Source: Knufia peltigerae (Eukaryota > Ascomycota > Eurotiomycetes > Chaetothyriales > Trichomeriaceae). From it: a DNA stretch of 64,000 nt. Every line of letters begins with the position of its first letter. Positions within the stretch are counted from its first letter, which is position 1. Shown here piece after piece: positions 34,684 to 44,976 of the stretch. Under the pieces are notes generated by a model, which was not told where the DNA came from, searched no databases, and was given only the letters and a program-made list of their open reading frames with translations. The translations under genes and the position numbers were made by a program. The DNA lies in contig JAPDRN010000028.1 in the NCBI GenBank assembly GCA_030247855.1, positions 186,001-250,000 of the forward strand. The letters run 5' to 3'.

Positions 34684-35557
34684 ATCGACCATCATGTCAC
34701 GGAGTCAGATAGTGTCGATGGTCCCTGAGAAGTGTGCTTGTTGCACAGTGAATGGAGAGCCACAGAGCAGCACCTTGAAAAGGAAGAGGAGATGCTACAA
34801 AAACAAACAGTCGAGTGCGGATACCCATGGCGCCTGTCTTTTTCTACATGAATACTTGGGTGTTGATGCTTGTGGCGTAGAAAAGGTAGTCTCGGTTGCA
34901 GGGATGAAGGATTTCTTTATTTTATTTTTCTCCTTCAAACAAAAGGCGATGGGAACTTGAACGGTCATTACTGATATCAGCGTGGAAGTCTAATATTTTT
35001 CTGGGCTTCTTTCTCGTTCGGCCAAACGTTCGACCAAAAGCAAAGCCCAGGTCTGTCATTACCGCAAAGACAAATTGTCTAACGAACAAGATAGAAATTG
35101 GGACTCGAGGGCGTGTCATGAGGACCTCAGAACCATTGACTCGCACTCGGTCCCTCCCAGCCCATGGCAGATGTTGCGCCGATGGGGGAGAATAAATTTC
35201 CATTCAATGGGTCACGGATGACAGATCCTGATGAAGAGGAAATCTTCTCACATGGAGTGGACTTGCACTCCAAATTCAATTCATAGCGAGTACGACTCGA
35301 CTCTAATCGAATGATTTTTCAACTAGGAGTATTCGGCACGAGTGCGAAGTACCTGATACGGTTTTGGTACAAAGTATGATCCCCAAGTTTGCTATTTACG
35401 TATCTACAGTAGAGTATTTCAAGCTTCCGGTAAGCAAGCTTTTCACTAAGGCAAAGGGAAGGGGAACGAACCTAAGTGAAGGGATCTATCTATTTGGCGT
35501 GGGCCGAACCGAACCCGTTCTTTACCAGGAGTACGACGGAAGTTCAGAGTTTCTTTT

Positions 35558-35594
35558 GGGGGGGAGGGGGGAGGGAGAAGGGAGAAGGGGGGGG
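35558..35594 (+). repeat. G-rich tract, potential G-quadruplex
   Basis: Five runs of three or more G separated by A or AGAA. This satisfies the usual four-tract quadruplex pattern with short loops. Confidence 0.55.
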
Positions 35595-35985
35595 TGTGAT
35601 GCCGTTTACTCCGTAGAGTCTGATTTGATTACTAAAACCTGGGAAAGCATCGAATGAGATGAGAATTTGTCCACGACTTGTTTTTCGGATCTTGTACCTC
35701 CGCCGTTGTTCTTTAGTGACCGTACCAAGAAAATGCTAGAGTGACAATACAAAGCGTCGCTTTTCGACGTGGACGATACGAGTACTTATAAAGAGACCTA
35801 GGTGTGAAGTATAGAATACGTGATTATACAAGTACTCCGTACCTATGTTGGGTAGGTAGGTAGGAAAGTGAGTACCTTGGCTGAAGTACGAGTACCTTGG
35901 AGTGTATACTCTCTAATTACTACAACTCCCATAACTCCGTACTCCTTCTTTTATAACTTTATAGAATCCTTGCAACCACCACTTT

Positions 35986-36023
35986 CCTCCTCCTCCTCCT
36001 CCTCCTCCTCCTCCTCCTCCTCC
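35986..36023 (+). repeat. CCT trinucleotide microsatellite, about 12 units
   Basis: Uninterrupted CCT repeat in intergenic DNA; expected to vary in length between strains. Confidence 0.9.
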
Positions 36024-37347
36024 CAACCACAAAACCACAAAGTAGCACCATCACCACCGGCTTACTCGTTCTCTCAACTTTGTGAAGCTGTGGTGAAATT
36101 TTGAATCGCTTATAAAACGCTTGCTAAACACCTGCGTTGGTGAATAATCACGAGACGCCCAAATAACGCCAGAGGCGTTTACTAGCTCCCGTCTGAATGG
36201 CGGCAAAAAAAAAAGGAAAACAGGACCCAACAACCCCCCTCCTTCCACCGTCAAGGCGTTCGCCACCTTCTCTAGAGGCGCGCGGGCGCGGACGCGAGCA
36301 TGTGCTCCTATTGTTGAAAGTGTCCAGGCTGCCAGGCGCAGTGCTGTGCCCCCAAAAAGGTCTATTGCATGCTCTTGTCGTTTCCACCGTAAAAGTACTG
36401 TACAATTACCCCCGGGCAACATCTTCCTTACCCACAACACACGCGCCTTCGAAACCAATGAAAAAGAGACGCTTTCAAGAGAGGTCACCGCAAGACACTG
36501 TACAGTAATCGTTACAATAGCACCACCTTTGCCCCCTGTGTTGGTGGTTTGACCCGTTGGTTCGGAACGCCCCTCCCTGATCAAGGGCACCTCTGCATCA
36601 GCAAAAGGGTTTGACGCGAGCCACTTCCCACGGCGCAAGCCACCCGTCTGATGATGTTGCATTTTTGAAAGCGGGGGGTCGGGTGACTCTGACTCCGACT
36701 CCCTGTGGTCTCTCTTTTCGTTCTCTCTGTCCAAACGAAGCAACACGTACGGAGTCGTTCTGGTGTCGAGTCCGCCTCACTTCTTCTCTTCAATTTGGCG
36801 CCTGTACGTAATGCTTGTCGGGTGGCGACATGCCCTGGCTGGACATGAGCCTTTTTTTCTTCTCTTTTTTCAATTTCCGGATTGACAGGGCTGAGGAGAG
36901 AGAGAAAGAGGAGCTCGCTTCCTTGGAGGGGGAGCGAGCAAGCCATTGCAGGGGCTTTTTTAGTGCCGGTGTCCCAAAAGCGTGTGTCTCCGCACCACTG
37001 CTCCGTTGAGGATTTCCGTACGAGTTTGTTCTTTTTCTCTCGTCCTGTGCGGTGATCGAGACCACAATCGCCAGGAAAAAAGCCACCAAATAAATGACCG
37101 CAAGTTCGTCACACTCATGCTCCGTTCGGATTGAACAATCTCGCCAATGATGCAGCAAGTCCTTCGGCTCCAGTTGCATGGGGCGTCGGAAATGCAGTCG
37201 CCCTAGTGGGCTTGCTGGCTGGCTTGCTGACTTGCATGGAATTGGAAAAAGAAAGGATGACCAGCTGGTGGTGGTGTTGGTGATGGTGGTTGCCCATCTC
37301 CCTTCCCCCAGGGTGACTTTTTTCTCTCACTCTCTCCCTCGCTCAAC

Positions 37348-38289
37348 TCAATCTCCCGTAGCAGGAAGAAGGTCACTCTCATCGATCCGATAGACTTCCT
37401 TCACGGCCTCCTTCTCTTGACCCTTCATCTTGTTGATTCCAAGCATGACCTCTCGTGCGAAAACATCCGCCACGTCTTCAATAAGCGTCGGGGGCTGTGA
37501 AGCGTCTTGACCACCACCTTCACGTGCAAGCCATGTCACCGATTTCCCTTCCAACCCACACGCGACGATTCTACTGAAACCCCATGAGAGATACCCCTTG
37601 CTGCGTTGGTCGTAACTTTCAGATTGTTTTTGGGCTTCCGTGAATTTGTAGCCATCCTTCAACGAAGGTGGAAAAGGTGCGTCAAACACGTTGAGGCCGA
37701 CACCGTGTGACGTGATGCCTCGCGAGACTTGTACGCCAATGGCACATATCTTGCGGTCTTTTGAGTTTTTGGTCAATTTCGAGTTCGGCCGCTCATCCTG
37801 GTCTTTCTCGTCATCCTTGATCCAAACCCCCGGGTCATCAGTCCTCATCGTTTGAACCTCCCAGGTTCCACAAGTTCGCATGACACTCTCTTCCAACATC
37901 TTCACCCAACATCGGGCCGTGATTCCGTGCCGGCGGAGATCCGCAACGACATAACCCGTCAATTGTCCCGGAGCATGATACGTCAACAGTCCACCTCTCG
38001 GAGAGGCATGGAAGTTCGCCAGACCGTCGGCGGTCAAAAAGTCCTGCTGGGATTGGGAGATGGGGTTTGCCAGAAGGTGGCGCCGACCGACCGTGTACGT
38101 CGGGTCGGTGGAGAATGTCAACAGTGTCGGATCAGGCGGTGATGATGATGATGATGATGATGAGTTGACCGGATTGTGGGCACGGATGGTATCCTTGTAG
38201 TTGAATTGCCGCTGGAGCAAGGCATTCTGCAACGCCAATGAATGGCCATAGGAGATCAGACGAGGGATGTGCAAATGTGCCAAACGCAT
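37348..38289 (-). CDS. LIP2: Lipoyl(octanoyl) transferase (LipB/LIP2 family)
   Basis: Transfers octanoyl groups from acyl carrier protein to lipoyl domains in mitochondrial lipoic-acid synthesis. 313 aa, single exon, ATG at 38289. The family core is present: RGGLLTYHAPGQLTGY, KICAIGVQVSRGITSHGVGLNV, and ACGLEGKSVTWL with the acyl-accepting Cys and nearby Lys. A poly-Ser run near residue 43 is coded by a TCA repeat (ATG/GAT microsatellite on the plus strand near 38139-38163). A Lys/Asp-rich insert of about 25 residues precedes KICAIG. The N-terminus has basic residues but no strong presequence, so mitochondrial targeting is inferred from the pathway. Confidence 0.93.
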   Translation of the reverse strand: MRLAHLHIPRLISYGHSLALQNALLQRQFNYKDTIRAHNPVNSSSSSSSSPPDPTLLTFSTDPTYTVGRRHLLANPISQSQQDFLTADGLANFHASPRGGLLTYHAPGQLTGYVVADLRRHGITARCWVKMLEESVMRTCGTWEVQTMRTDDPGVWIKDDEKDQDERPNSKLTKNSKDRKICAIGVQVSRGITSHGVGLNVFDAPFPPSLKDGYKFTEAQKQSESYDQRSKGYLSWGFSRIVACGLEGKSVTWLAREGGGQDASQPPTLIEDVADVFAREVMLGINKMKGQEKEAVKEVYRIDESDLLPATGD

Positions 38290-39036
38290 TGCATTGACCC
38301 GTTTCTATTGATCGTTGTCAATTCAATATTAAGTCGGCGAGAGAACTGATTTGAACCGAGGTGTTGATGACAACGACCTAAAGCAAAATTGTAGCTTTGT
38401 ACAGCACACCGATTTTGCCTTGCGATATTATATCTTGGACCTGGTGAAGGAACAGGTACTTCTTATACGGCCGGTGCTATTTCCATCGTGACATATCACT
38501 CGGTGATCGGGAGGGATCGTTGATTATGGTAGCGACAGACCGGTGTGTGTTGTTCCCAATCAAGGTGAAGCCTGAACGTCATTCATTTTTTTTATTTTTT
38601 ATTTTTATTTTCAAAATAATATCGGACTTTCAAGTCGATGGGGCGATTCAAGGATCACGTCTAGTTAAGCTCAGGGCCCGAGATCTTCGTCCTTAGCGGG
38701 ACGACTACGTCAACTACGGGGCACAAATTAGGCGTTCTAGGCGCGACTTGTCATGGGTTCTCCAGGTACCTTGGGCACATCAGGCGTGCCTCATTCTCCG
38801 GAAATGGCCACGCTACAGATGTGGGAAGTGGTCATCCGAGGCTACAATTCTTGATACATATTGTAAGGTATATGTATCCCTATCCTTCCATAGACATCTA
38901 GATATGTAACCCTCCGACTGTTGTACACACCCAAAAAAAGTATACCTTTTGAAATATAATCAAACTCGGCCAAATGCCAACCCCCCCGGGGCCAATGGAA
39001 ACCGATCCAGAATCAAGACTCCGTAGAACAGTGCCA
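38290..39036. other. Intergenic: LIP2 promoter and membrane-protein 3' flank
   Basis: Contains a T-rich tract around 38585-38615. No gene or RNA recognised. Confidence 0.5.
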
Positions 39037-41264
39037 TCAAAAGTAATCCGCCGCATCAAAGTCTCTATATCGTCTTCTTCTTTGGCTGACAACCTTCTCC
39101 GATTCGGTCACGATGGAGATTTTGCTGTTCCCATCGTACCATCCCTCCACAAAGGGCTTTTCAACTCTGGGATGGTCTCGGCCCTTCTCAAACACGTCAA
39201 CATGCATCGCACCGTCCTGTTCGGTGCTCTCTCTCCAGCCGTAAGCGACGTCAGGGTTCGCCAGCACTTTGACGATTTGATCGCCGCGGAGTAAACATCC
39301 CTGTTCGCCCAGTTGGCCGAGGAAGGTGTGGTATACCTTTGCAATGGCGAGATGACTGTCGTCCTTGATGATCGCTTTGTTCGCCCATAGGATGACCGTC
39401 ACCAGCGTGCAGCCGTGGATGAATGGGATGACGGCCAGGATGGTGCCGGCGTACCTCCACGTCACCTTCAATATCTGCGCCGGAATCGGTTGCCTGCCGT
39501 CGTCGACGTTTTTCCGATAGGTTTGATCCTGTCCCGCGTCTAGCGTCGCGATGAGACCGGTCGTGAAGCTCGAAATGATGTCACCCATAGTGTCGGCGTC
39601 CGGCTGGTCGACCCACCCGTTGAAGCCGACCGTCGTGATGTTCTGGTACAACTGATACTGCTCCAACGTGCCGTTTGGCAGTCGAGTCGGCGCCGTCTTG
39701 TCCCAGCCGATCGCCCCGGCAAGCATCCGCGCCACTTGGTCAGAGACCGAATAATTGGACGACAGTTTGACATTGGGGTCGACGGGTCTACCAACGGTGT
39801 TTGTGCACGTGAAGTAGACGGCCTCAGAGATTGACCACAAGTCCGACAGAGCCTGGAAACCCTCAATGTTGGTACATCTCTCGCCGCAGGTCGAGTTCAT
39901 CTTAGCGATGGCCATCAAGCTGCCATAGCCAGGCACCGCCGGTAATGAACGGTTGACCTCCTTGTCCCCATCTTTGAAGATGACGTACGAGAGATTCCCA
40001 TACTGACCCTCGGTCACGTTGAAGCCGGTACAGTTGGCTTGGGTATTTATGTGCCGTGTGGATATCGCCACTTCTCCAAGGTCGTCGCCGTTGAGATCCT
40101 GGAAATACCATACGGTGCGTCCAGCGCTGTCGCCAAAATAATTTGGAGGGTCGCCATCAAACTCCCAGGTCACATCAGAGAAGTCGTTGTCAAGGTCGGA
40201 CAAGTCGTATTCGTCTCCGTTTATCCCTGCGAGGCCCTTGAGTTGGATCTGGTACAAATCGGTCAAATAAGACGAATCATCAGTCCCACCCCAAAGAGAG
40301 TCCAGGTCCAGAATGTTCACAGCTCCTGTTCGAAACAGCACCCTGTATGGTGATGTGTCGAGGTTGTAATTCAAGCCGATAATTCCTACCAAGACCGTGA
40401 CGGCCAGATGGACAAGCAACCACAAGACGCAAAATATTTGCGTTCTCGAGGGGAGATATTCGTACCTGTGGTTCTTTGCTTTGAAAACAAGTTTGAAACA
40501 ATTGAGTAGGCTGTCACAGCCCATGACCAGGTCGAAAGTCTCCAATGGTCTATAGCATGCCGCCAATATTCGCCAGCGCAACAGTTTTGCGTAACTTCGC
40601 AGCGAAGCTGCCAGATTCACACCGAGGAGGAGAGAAACGCCGGTGGTCAGCGCATTGAATATTCTTCTTTGAGGGACAGTGATGGCCGTTTGTCGTGAAT
40701 AACCGTAGAGGATACCGAAGTACATTACGCACAGTACCACGGTGTTAAACCACTCGCCGATAGTTAAACGCAACAGGCGATGGCGTTGTGTCTTTCGACG
40801 ATACTCTCGAGAAGTACCTTTCCCTGAGCTGTCTTTCTCGAGCAGATTGTGGAGCGACGGTGTGATGGAACCACGTATGCGCTCCTTCAGTGTGCTGAAG
40901 GAAGAATGACGCCGGCCAGACTTTAATTTCTGCGGCGGAGAAGTAACAGTGCCAGCGACAGTTGCTGTTGACCTGATCAGTGTTTGACGCACAAGGAGAA
41001 ACAGCTCTTACGTCTTGAGGAAAGCGGCTGGGTAACGGAGTCCTCACTATCGTTTCGATGGACTGAGCCGTGAGGAGATTCATGAGGCGAGCCATGTTCA
41101 GGTGTCGTCGCAGAGGACAGTAAAGGCTCAGTCCTCTCTTCTGATGTTTGGTGTTCTTCGGTTGGAGGTGTCGAGGGGTCGATATGAACTAACTCATGAT
41201 TTTGCGTGTGGTCTTCGTCATTGCTTGGAAGGGGCGAATAGACAGGGGGTTGATTTGTCGCCAT
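39037..41264 (-). CDS. Multi-pass membrane protein with large glycosylated ectodomain, unknown function
   Basis: I do not recognise a named family. Model complement(join(39037..40964,41012..41264)), 726 aa. Exon 1 encodes a Ser/Thr/Glu-rich cytosolic N-terminus (MATNQPPVYSPLPSNDEDH). The 47-bp intron (GTAAGA ... TCAACAG) restores the frame as SSRPTVAGTV; the nearer GATCAG acceptor would not. Three membrane helices (WFNTVVLCVMYFGILYG; the ALTTGVSLLLGVNLAAS region; FCVLWLLVHLAVTVLVGIIG) are followed by about 320 polar residues with several N-x-S/T sites and paired cysteines (STCGERC, FTCTN). A fourth helix (GTILAVIPFIHGCTLVTVILW) and a basic cytosolic tail end the protein. The topology suggests a surface sensor or adhesion-type protein; this is inference. 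Confidence 0.8.
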
Positions 41265-43022
41265 TGAACATAGACATGAGGGTCAACTTACAAGCGCACC
41301 TCCTCGGTCTTGATAGCTGACGTTAAAATGTGCAGAAATGAAATCTTTGTAGGAGGCATCGAACGAATATCTCCAGGCTTTTGGGCTTTGCCACGTAGCG
41401 TTCATTTTGGTGATAGAGACTCTAGATTTCCAGGTCAAGGTTTCATCAAGTTGGGGGCCATCTGCACCTGTATCGCGACTAGGCTGACAAGTAGAGTTAG
41501 ACCCTTGTTACGGAGTCCTTGACCGGGGTTGAGATTGCCAGAATGCTTGTACGCTCGCTTGCATACCTCATGATGATGCCCAAGTCGTAGCATGGGACAC
41601 GAGAAGATGTTTCGCAGCTTGCGCCACCCCTGGGAGGCCTTGAAGCGTAAGTTTGAAGCCCTGAAGCCATTGCTCCAATTAACATTGCGCCAAATCATGT
41701 CTGAGCCGATGAGTATTTTGTATTGTATCAGTAATCTTGTCCAAGATGATCTAAGGTGGCGATTTCCTGTTCATTGCGGGACGGAGTTTGGGCGGGTAGT
41801 GACTGAAGGATGGCTTGAGGTGTTGTTGATGGCGATGATAGTGGATATTCCTGATGCCTTGTGTTTCATATACTCATACTAAGGCTTCTGGCCCATGCCG
41901 AATTGATTCACACTCTAGATTCAAGAAATACGGATACGAGATCAGGCTTCGCTATAGCCATGGTCATGTCTGCAGCATTTAGAGTATCATGAACACTGTC
42001 GCGCAAACATACTGAGAGAAAGTGTCACAGAGAAGACTACGTAGAATCCCCATGAGACGGCGGCTTCCCGTTCATCATACGGAGTAGGAGTAATAGTATT
42101 GATAGCTTGAAAACCAAACAAAACACGAATAAAATACAGACAAAGCCTCAGAAGTGGCAACCCAATAAACTGGACTGATGATCGACAATCTGGAACGGGC
42201 CTCGACCTTAAACACACGGCACAGCCCTCAGGGCCAGGTTTTGTACAACAATACAGTATTCATTTACAATTCCACCAAATCCAATTTCTCCCATGCTCAG
42301 CAACACGTCTTCTTTGGTCGCTTTCTATTAAAACATACCCCGACAGCCAATCAGTACACATGTTAGTTTTTCTTCGACCCTGGGGTCTTCGTGGGAACGA
42401 TGTTCTGAACTAAAATCGGCAGCACGTTCGTTCGCCATTGCACACTTGGGGAAGACAAATGCACATGTCTTCCACAGACTGCACGATCACCTTTTCCGGT
42501 AAGTCTTCATATATGTCCTAACGGACAAAGTATGAATATTCTTCGTGCATGATCTCAGATCTGCTGTTGCCTCGACATGTGCTAGACGTTGGGCACTCTA
42601 TTGCCTTCACTTTCTTGCCTCCGTGCTCCCAGTGACGGATGCTTCCGCATGTTCTCATAGACTTCTAGACCGGCAGTCCGAGTATGGTAACATGGATGAA
42701 TGTTTCTTCAAAGCAAGTTTTTCCTGGACCGGCGATTGCGCTCCCTCTCAATAGGTCCAATATCGTAGACATTTGTAACTTTTCGGACCCACAGCCAATG
42801 ACTTTACGAGGCCGTGCGGATGCCGCTCCTCCTATTCATACGCTCTCCTATACCGTAACGCATTGAGTGCAGCACTCTCAGGGCAGAGGGGTGAGCCTTC
42901 GGATGTGTTTCTGCCCGCAAATAAAAACATGCATTCAATCTGGCCGCTGTCGCAAGTTGGGCTGAGATCACAAGTGTAGTGGTCTGGCTTGAAAACCTCT
43001 TGTTTCATAGTTCCAATAGCAA
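41265..43022. other. Gene-free 1.8 kb
   Basis: Promoter side of the membrane-protein gene and 3' side of COX19. No coding or RNA gene supported. One TACGGAGTA motif is at 42078. An ATGATGA near 41570 has no convincing D box with rRNA match. Confidence 0.45.
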
Positions 43023-43352
43023 TCAGCTCTTGTTTGCCGACTTCGATTGATCGTCCAGCTTGTTCAGCTGCTTGCCATCGCCTGCCGCCGCCTCTTCGAA
43101 ATTCAGGCCTAAATTGGACCACTCATCCTTGGCCATCAAGCCCTTTTCCATGCGACAATTGAGATAACCCTTGGCCAAAACTCTGCACTCCTCATTGTTT
43201 CTTCCGGGAGGATTCTGTCGTCGTAGACATCGTAGGTAGGAGGAGATCAGGTGCTTGCATTCCGCATCGTGGTCGAGAGGGAAAGAGCCTCGCTCCGGAG
43301 GTGTGGGCTTGATGTTTACGGCACCACCGCCGGGAGATCCAAAACCTGACAT
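43023..43352 (-). CDS. COX19: Cytochrome c oxidase assembly protein COX19
   Basis: Intermembrane-space protein needed for copper delivery to cytochrome c oxidase. 109 aa, single exon. Twin CX9C motifs are exact: Cys32-x9-Cys42 (CKHLISSYLRC) and Cys56-x9-Cys66 (CRVLAKGYLNC). The N-terminus MSGFGSPGG and the FPLDHDAEC lead-in fit COX19 specifically. Such proteins are imported and oxidised by the MIA40 pathway. With ATX1 at 11.1 kb this is the second copper-handling gene in the window, but the two are 32 kb apart and not evidently linked. Confidence 0.95.
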   Translation of the reverse strand: MSGFGSPGGGAVNIKPTPPERGSFPLDHDAECKHLISSYLRCLRRQNPPGRNNEECRVLAKGYLNCRMEKGLMAKDEWSNLGLNFEEAAAGDGKQLNKLDDQSKSANKS

Positions 43353-43808
43353 CGGAGGACGTTAATGCTGTCGCAGACAGAACAAGATGATTGTTGAAAA
43401 TTTGAACGAGGTTTGGTCAGCTTGAGTAGCTCGCTACAGATTTAAAAATGCCGGTCGACCTTGCGTGCCTCGAGTGGAGTGATAGACCTATTGAGAATTG
43501 GAGAAAATGCGTTTCCACTCCGAAGTAGACTACGAAATACGCACACGTGATCGTAACGAGAAGACTGATCAACAAGAGGATTCAAGAATGATAGTCTTAT
43601 CGACGAAATGCAGAGTGATTCAAGATTGTAAATTGGTATTGCTATCATAACAGGGGTTTCTGATCGCCATAGCTGGGTATCTAGCCAAACTATACCTAGA
43701 TCTCGGCGGAATAGGTACACCATATTGACTCATGACAAGGACGCTCTTTGCAATCTCAACCACAAGTCAACTTCAAGATGCGGGACTGTATAAACAGCAA
43801 AGGCCCTA
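43353..43808. other. COX19 upstream region and snoRNA-host 3' part
   Basis: Probably contains the COX19 promoter and the last exon of the snoRNA host. No protein coding seen. Confidence 0.4.
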
Positions 43809-43866
43809 CTATTGAGTTGTCAGTGCAGTCCCCACCCATATATTCAAAGAGGAAGGAGACAAAAAG

Positions 43867-43952
43867 GAACATCAGTTCTCCAAGGTGATGTATATGTTCA
43901 ACATAAAGGATTCGGAAAGAACACAGCGAAATACATGTGATCATCAGGTGTC
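43867..43952 (-). ncRNA. C/D box snoRNA, 25S guide (CTCCAAGGTGA region)
   Basis: C box CTGATGA at 43947-43941 and D box CTGA at 43875-43872. Bases directly 5' of D are antisense to TTCTCCAAGGTGA (43876-43888), matching the conserved 25S segment CTCCAAGGTGAACAGCC for at least 11 nt. The D+5 rule points to the C before CAAGG. A GACA/TGTT terminal stem (one G-U pair) flanks the boxes. The equivalent yeast guide is not known to me. Confidence 0.72.
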
Positions 43953-44156
43953 GTGGGATTCAGGGGCAATTGTGCATACCTAGTTGCAACCTATGTTGAC
44001 AGCGAAGTTCGTGTCATCCTCACCTAGTCCACGGGTGTCAGTCAGGACTTCTCACATTTGAGACAGCGGAGAAATGTGTGAGGTAAAAGCATCTAATCAG
44101 GCTGTCAGTAGGTGTCAGCAGAGCAACATCAAGTTGGATCAAAGCTCTTACCTCAT

Positions 44157-44240
44157 TAAATCAGAATTTTCAGTGTAAGATACGTTCATGGCCAAGCATT
44201 TGCTCGGTTCAAACAGTGTGAATAATGTTCATCATATGAT
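44157..44240 (-). ncRNA. C/D box snoRNA, 25S guide (GATTTTCAGTGT region)
   Basis: C box ATGATGA at 44235-44229. Two CTGA sequences, 44173-44170 and 44164-44161, could be D; the second puts an 11-nt antisense element next to it, matching ATTTTCAGTGT (44166-44176) of the conserved 25S/28S segment GATTTTCAGTGTGAATAC. An internal stretch is also antisense to AAGCATTTGC (44194-44203) of 18S, but no good D' box follows it. A palindrome CATCATATGATG overlaps the C box. Confidence 0.7.
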
Positions 44241-44582
44241 GCACATAAAAATCAAAAGAGACTTGGAGAGATATGTACCTGGAAGCATACACAGTTAGCA
44301 GCTTCTCTCGTATGTGTCGCATACTTAAATTATCTTCTTGAAGCAACCGATCAGCTGACGAGATCTCAACAAGTGTCACAGATTTTTACACACCCACAAG
44401 ATTTGTACGTCTTGCTTTTACGGATGTGCAGAATTGCACACGCAGTCTGTCCGCCCGTTCGTTCAAGTATTCGTCATGGAAAAAGGAGGGTTTGGATAAG
44501 AGGAGGAGGAAGTACCTATTGTAAAGCGCAGGTTAGCACAATGTCGGGAGAATGCGGTCACAAGACTGTATTGTGCAAGAAA

Positions 44583-44675
44583 TGAAATCAGACAAGGCTG
44601 AAACTTGTAATAGACAGATTCCACATGGTGATTAAGTCTGAGGAATGCCTTCGTGTCGTTGGGTCATCACATTAA
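44583..44675 (-). ncRNA. C/D box snoRNA, snR41-like (18S guide)
   Basis: C box GTGATGA at 44670-44664 and D box CTGA at 44591-44588. The guide upstream of D is antisense to CAAGGCTGAAACTT (44593-44606), a 14-nt match to the universal 18S stretch GCAAGGCTGAAACTTAAAG. The D+5 rule selects the first G of the GGCTG. This corresponds, from memory, to yeast 18S Gm1126 guided by snR41. It lies in an intron with a CTAAC branch site and CAATAG acceptor. Confidence 0.87.
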
Positions 44676-44823
44676 GAGAGACGTGGGGGGTCAGGATTTG
44701 TATCGTACCTTTTCAAACAAAATCTTCGAGAGGCGTTTTTTGGGGCAAGCGAATATGCAGAACTATCTTCTCATCGTCAGCGTCCACTCTGAGCAGGGTG
44801 TGAAGAACAGGGGAGATAGTAAG

Positions 44824-44908
44824 GATGTCAGCGTAATTCTAGAGATGTTGAAATTCCTCACAGAACATTGAGTCCTTGGAGTTGGATTGTATAAAATCAT
44901 CATTCAAA
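44824..44908 (-). ncRNA. C/D box snoRNA, U45-like (18S guide)
   Basis: C box ATGATGA at 44903-44897 and D box CTGA at 44831-44828, 76 nt overall. The 12 nt ending one base before D (complement of plus-strand GTAATTCTAGAG at 44833) pair with the universal 18S segment GGTAATTCTAGAGCTAATACATG. By the D-box-plus-five rule the target is the second A of GTAATT. In human 18S numbering counted from memory this is A159, the site guided by U45 (SNORD45). No strong terminal stem is seen, so processing may rely on the intron. Confidence 0.85.
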
Positions 44909-44976
44909 ACACTTGAGGAGAACAATTATACGCACCATATAGCATCACACGAGATGTATGTGCATGTAGAAGAAGA

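Larger units (their letters stand above)
34684..37347. other. Gene-free block of 2.7 kb with low-complexity DNA
   Basis: Convergent intergenic region between the otubain and lipoyltransferase genes. It contains a G-rich tract, a CCT microsatellite, TACTCCGTA motifs at 35607 and 35833, and many variants of GTACGAGTAC. Minus-strand frames at 36051-36746 and 36790-37179 lack protein character. Confidence 0.5.
43809..44976 (-). ncRNA. Intronic snoRNA host transcript (at least four C/D snoRNAs)
   Basis: Four consecutive GT-AG introns can be drawn on the minus strand, each holding one C/D snoRNA: 44935-44789, 44708-44516, 44278-44102 (acceptor possibly 44093) and 43979-43809. Donors are GTGCGT, GTACGA, GTACAT and GTATGC. 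Acceptors are GCTCAG, CAATAG, GACAG and CAATAG, with a CTAAC branch site in the second. Donor-to-C-box distance is 31-42 nt in all four. The exons between (44936-44976, 44709-44788, 44279-44515, 43980-44101) show no protein. A pyrimidine-rich acceptor at 44977 hints at a further upstream intron. Exon ends are approximate; full transcript ends are unknown. Filamentous fungi are known to carry intronic snoRNA clusters in non-coding hosts. Confidence 0.65.

Noticed and set aside
36051..37179. Minus-strand frames of 231 and 129 codons in the otubain-LIP2 gap
   Set aside because: Low-complexity sequence next to microsatellites; no family match or ATG context.
41570..41660. Plus-strand ATGATGA...CTGA as another C/D snoRNA
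   Set aside because: No rRNA complementarity that I can recognise next to the D box and no supporting intron.
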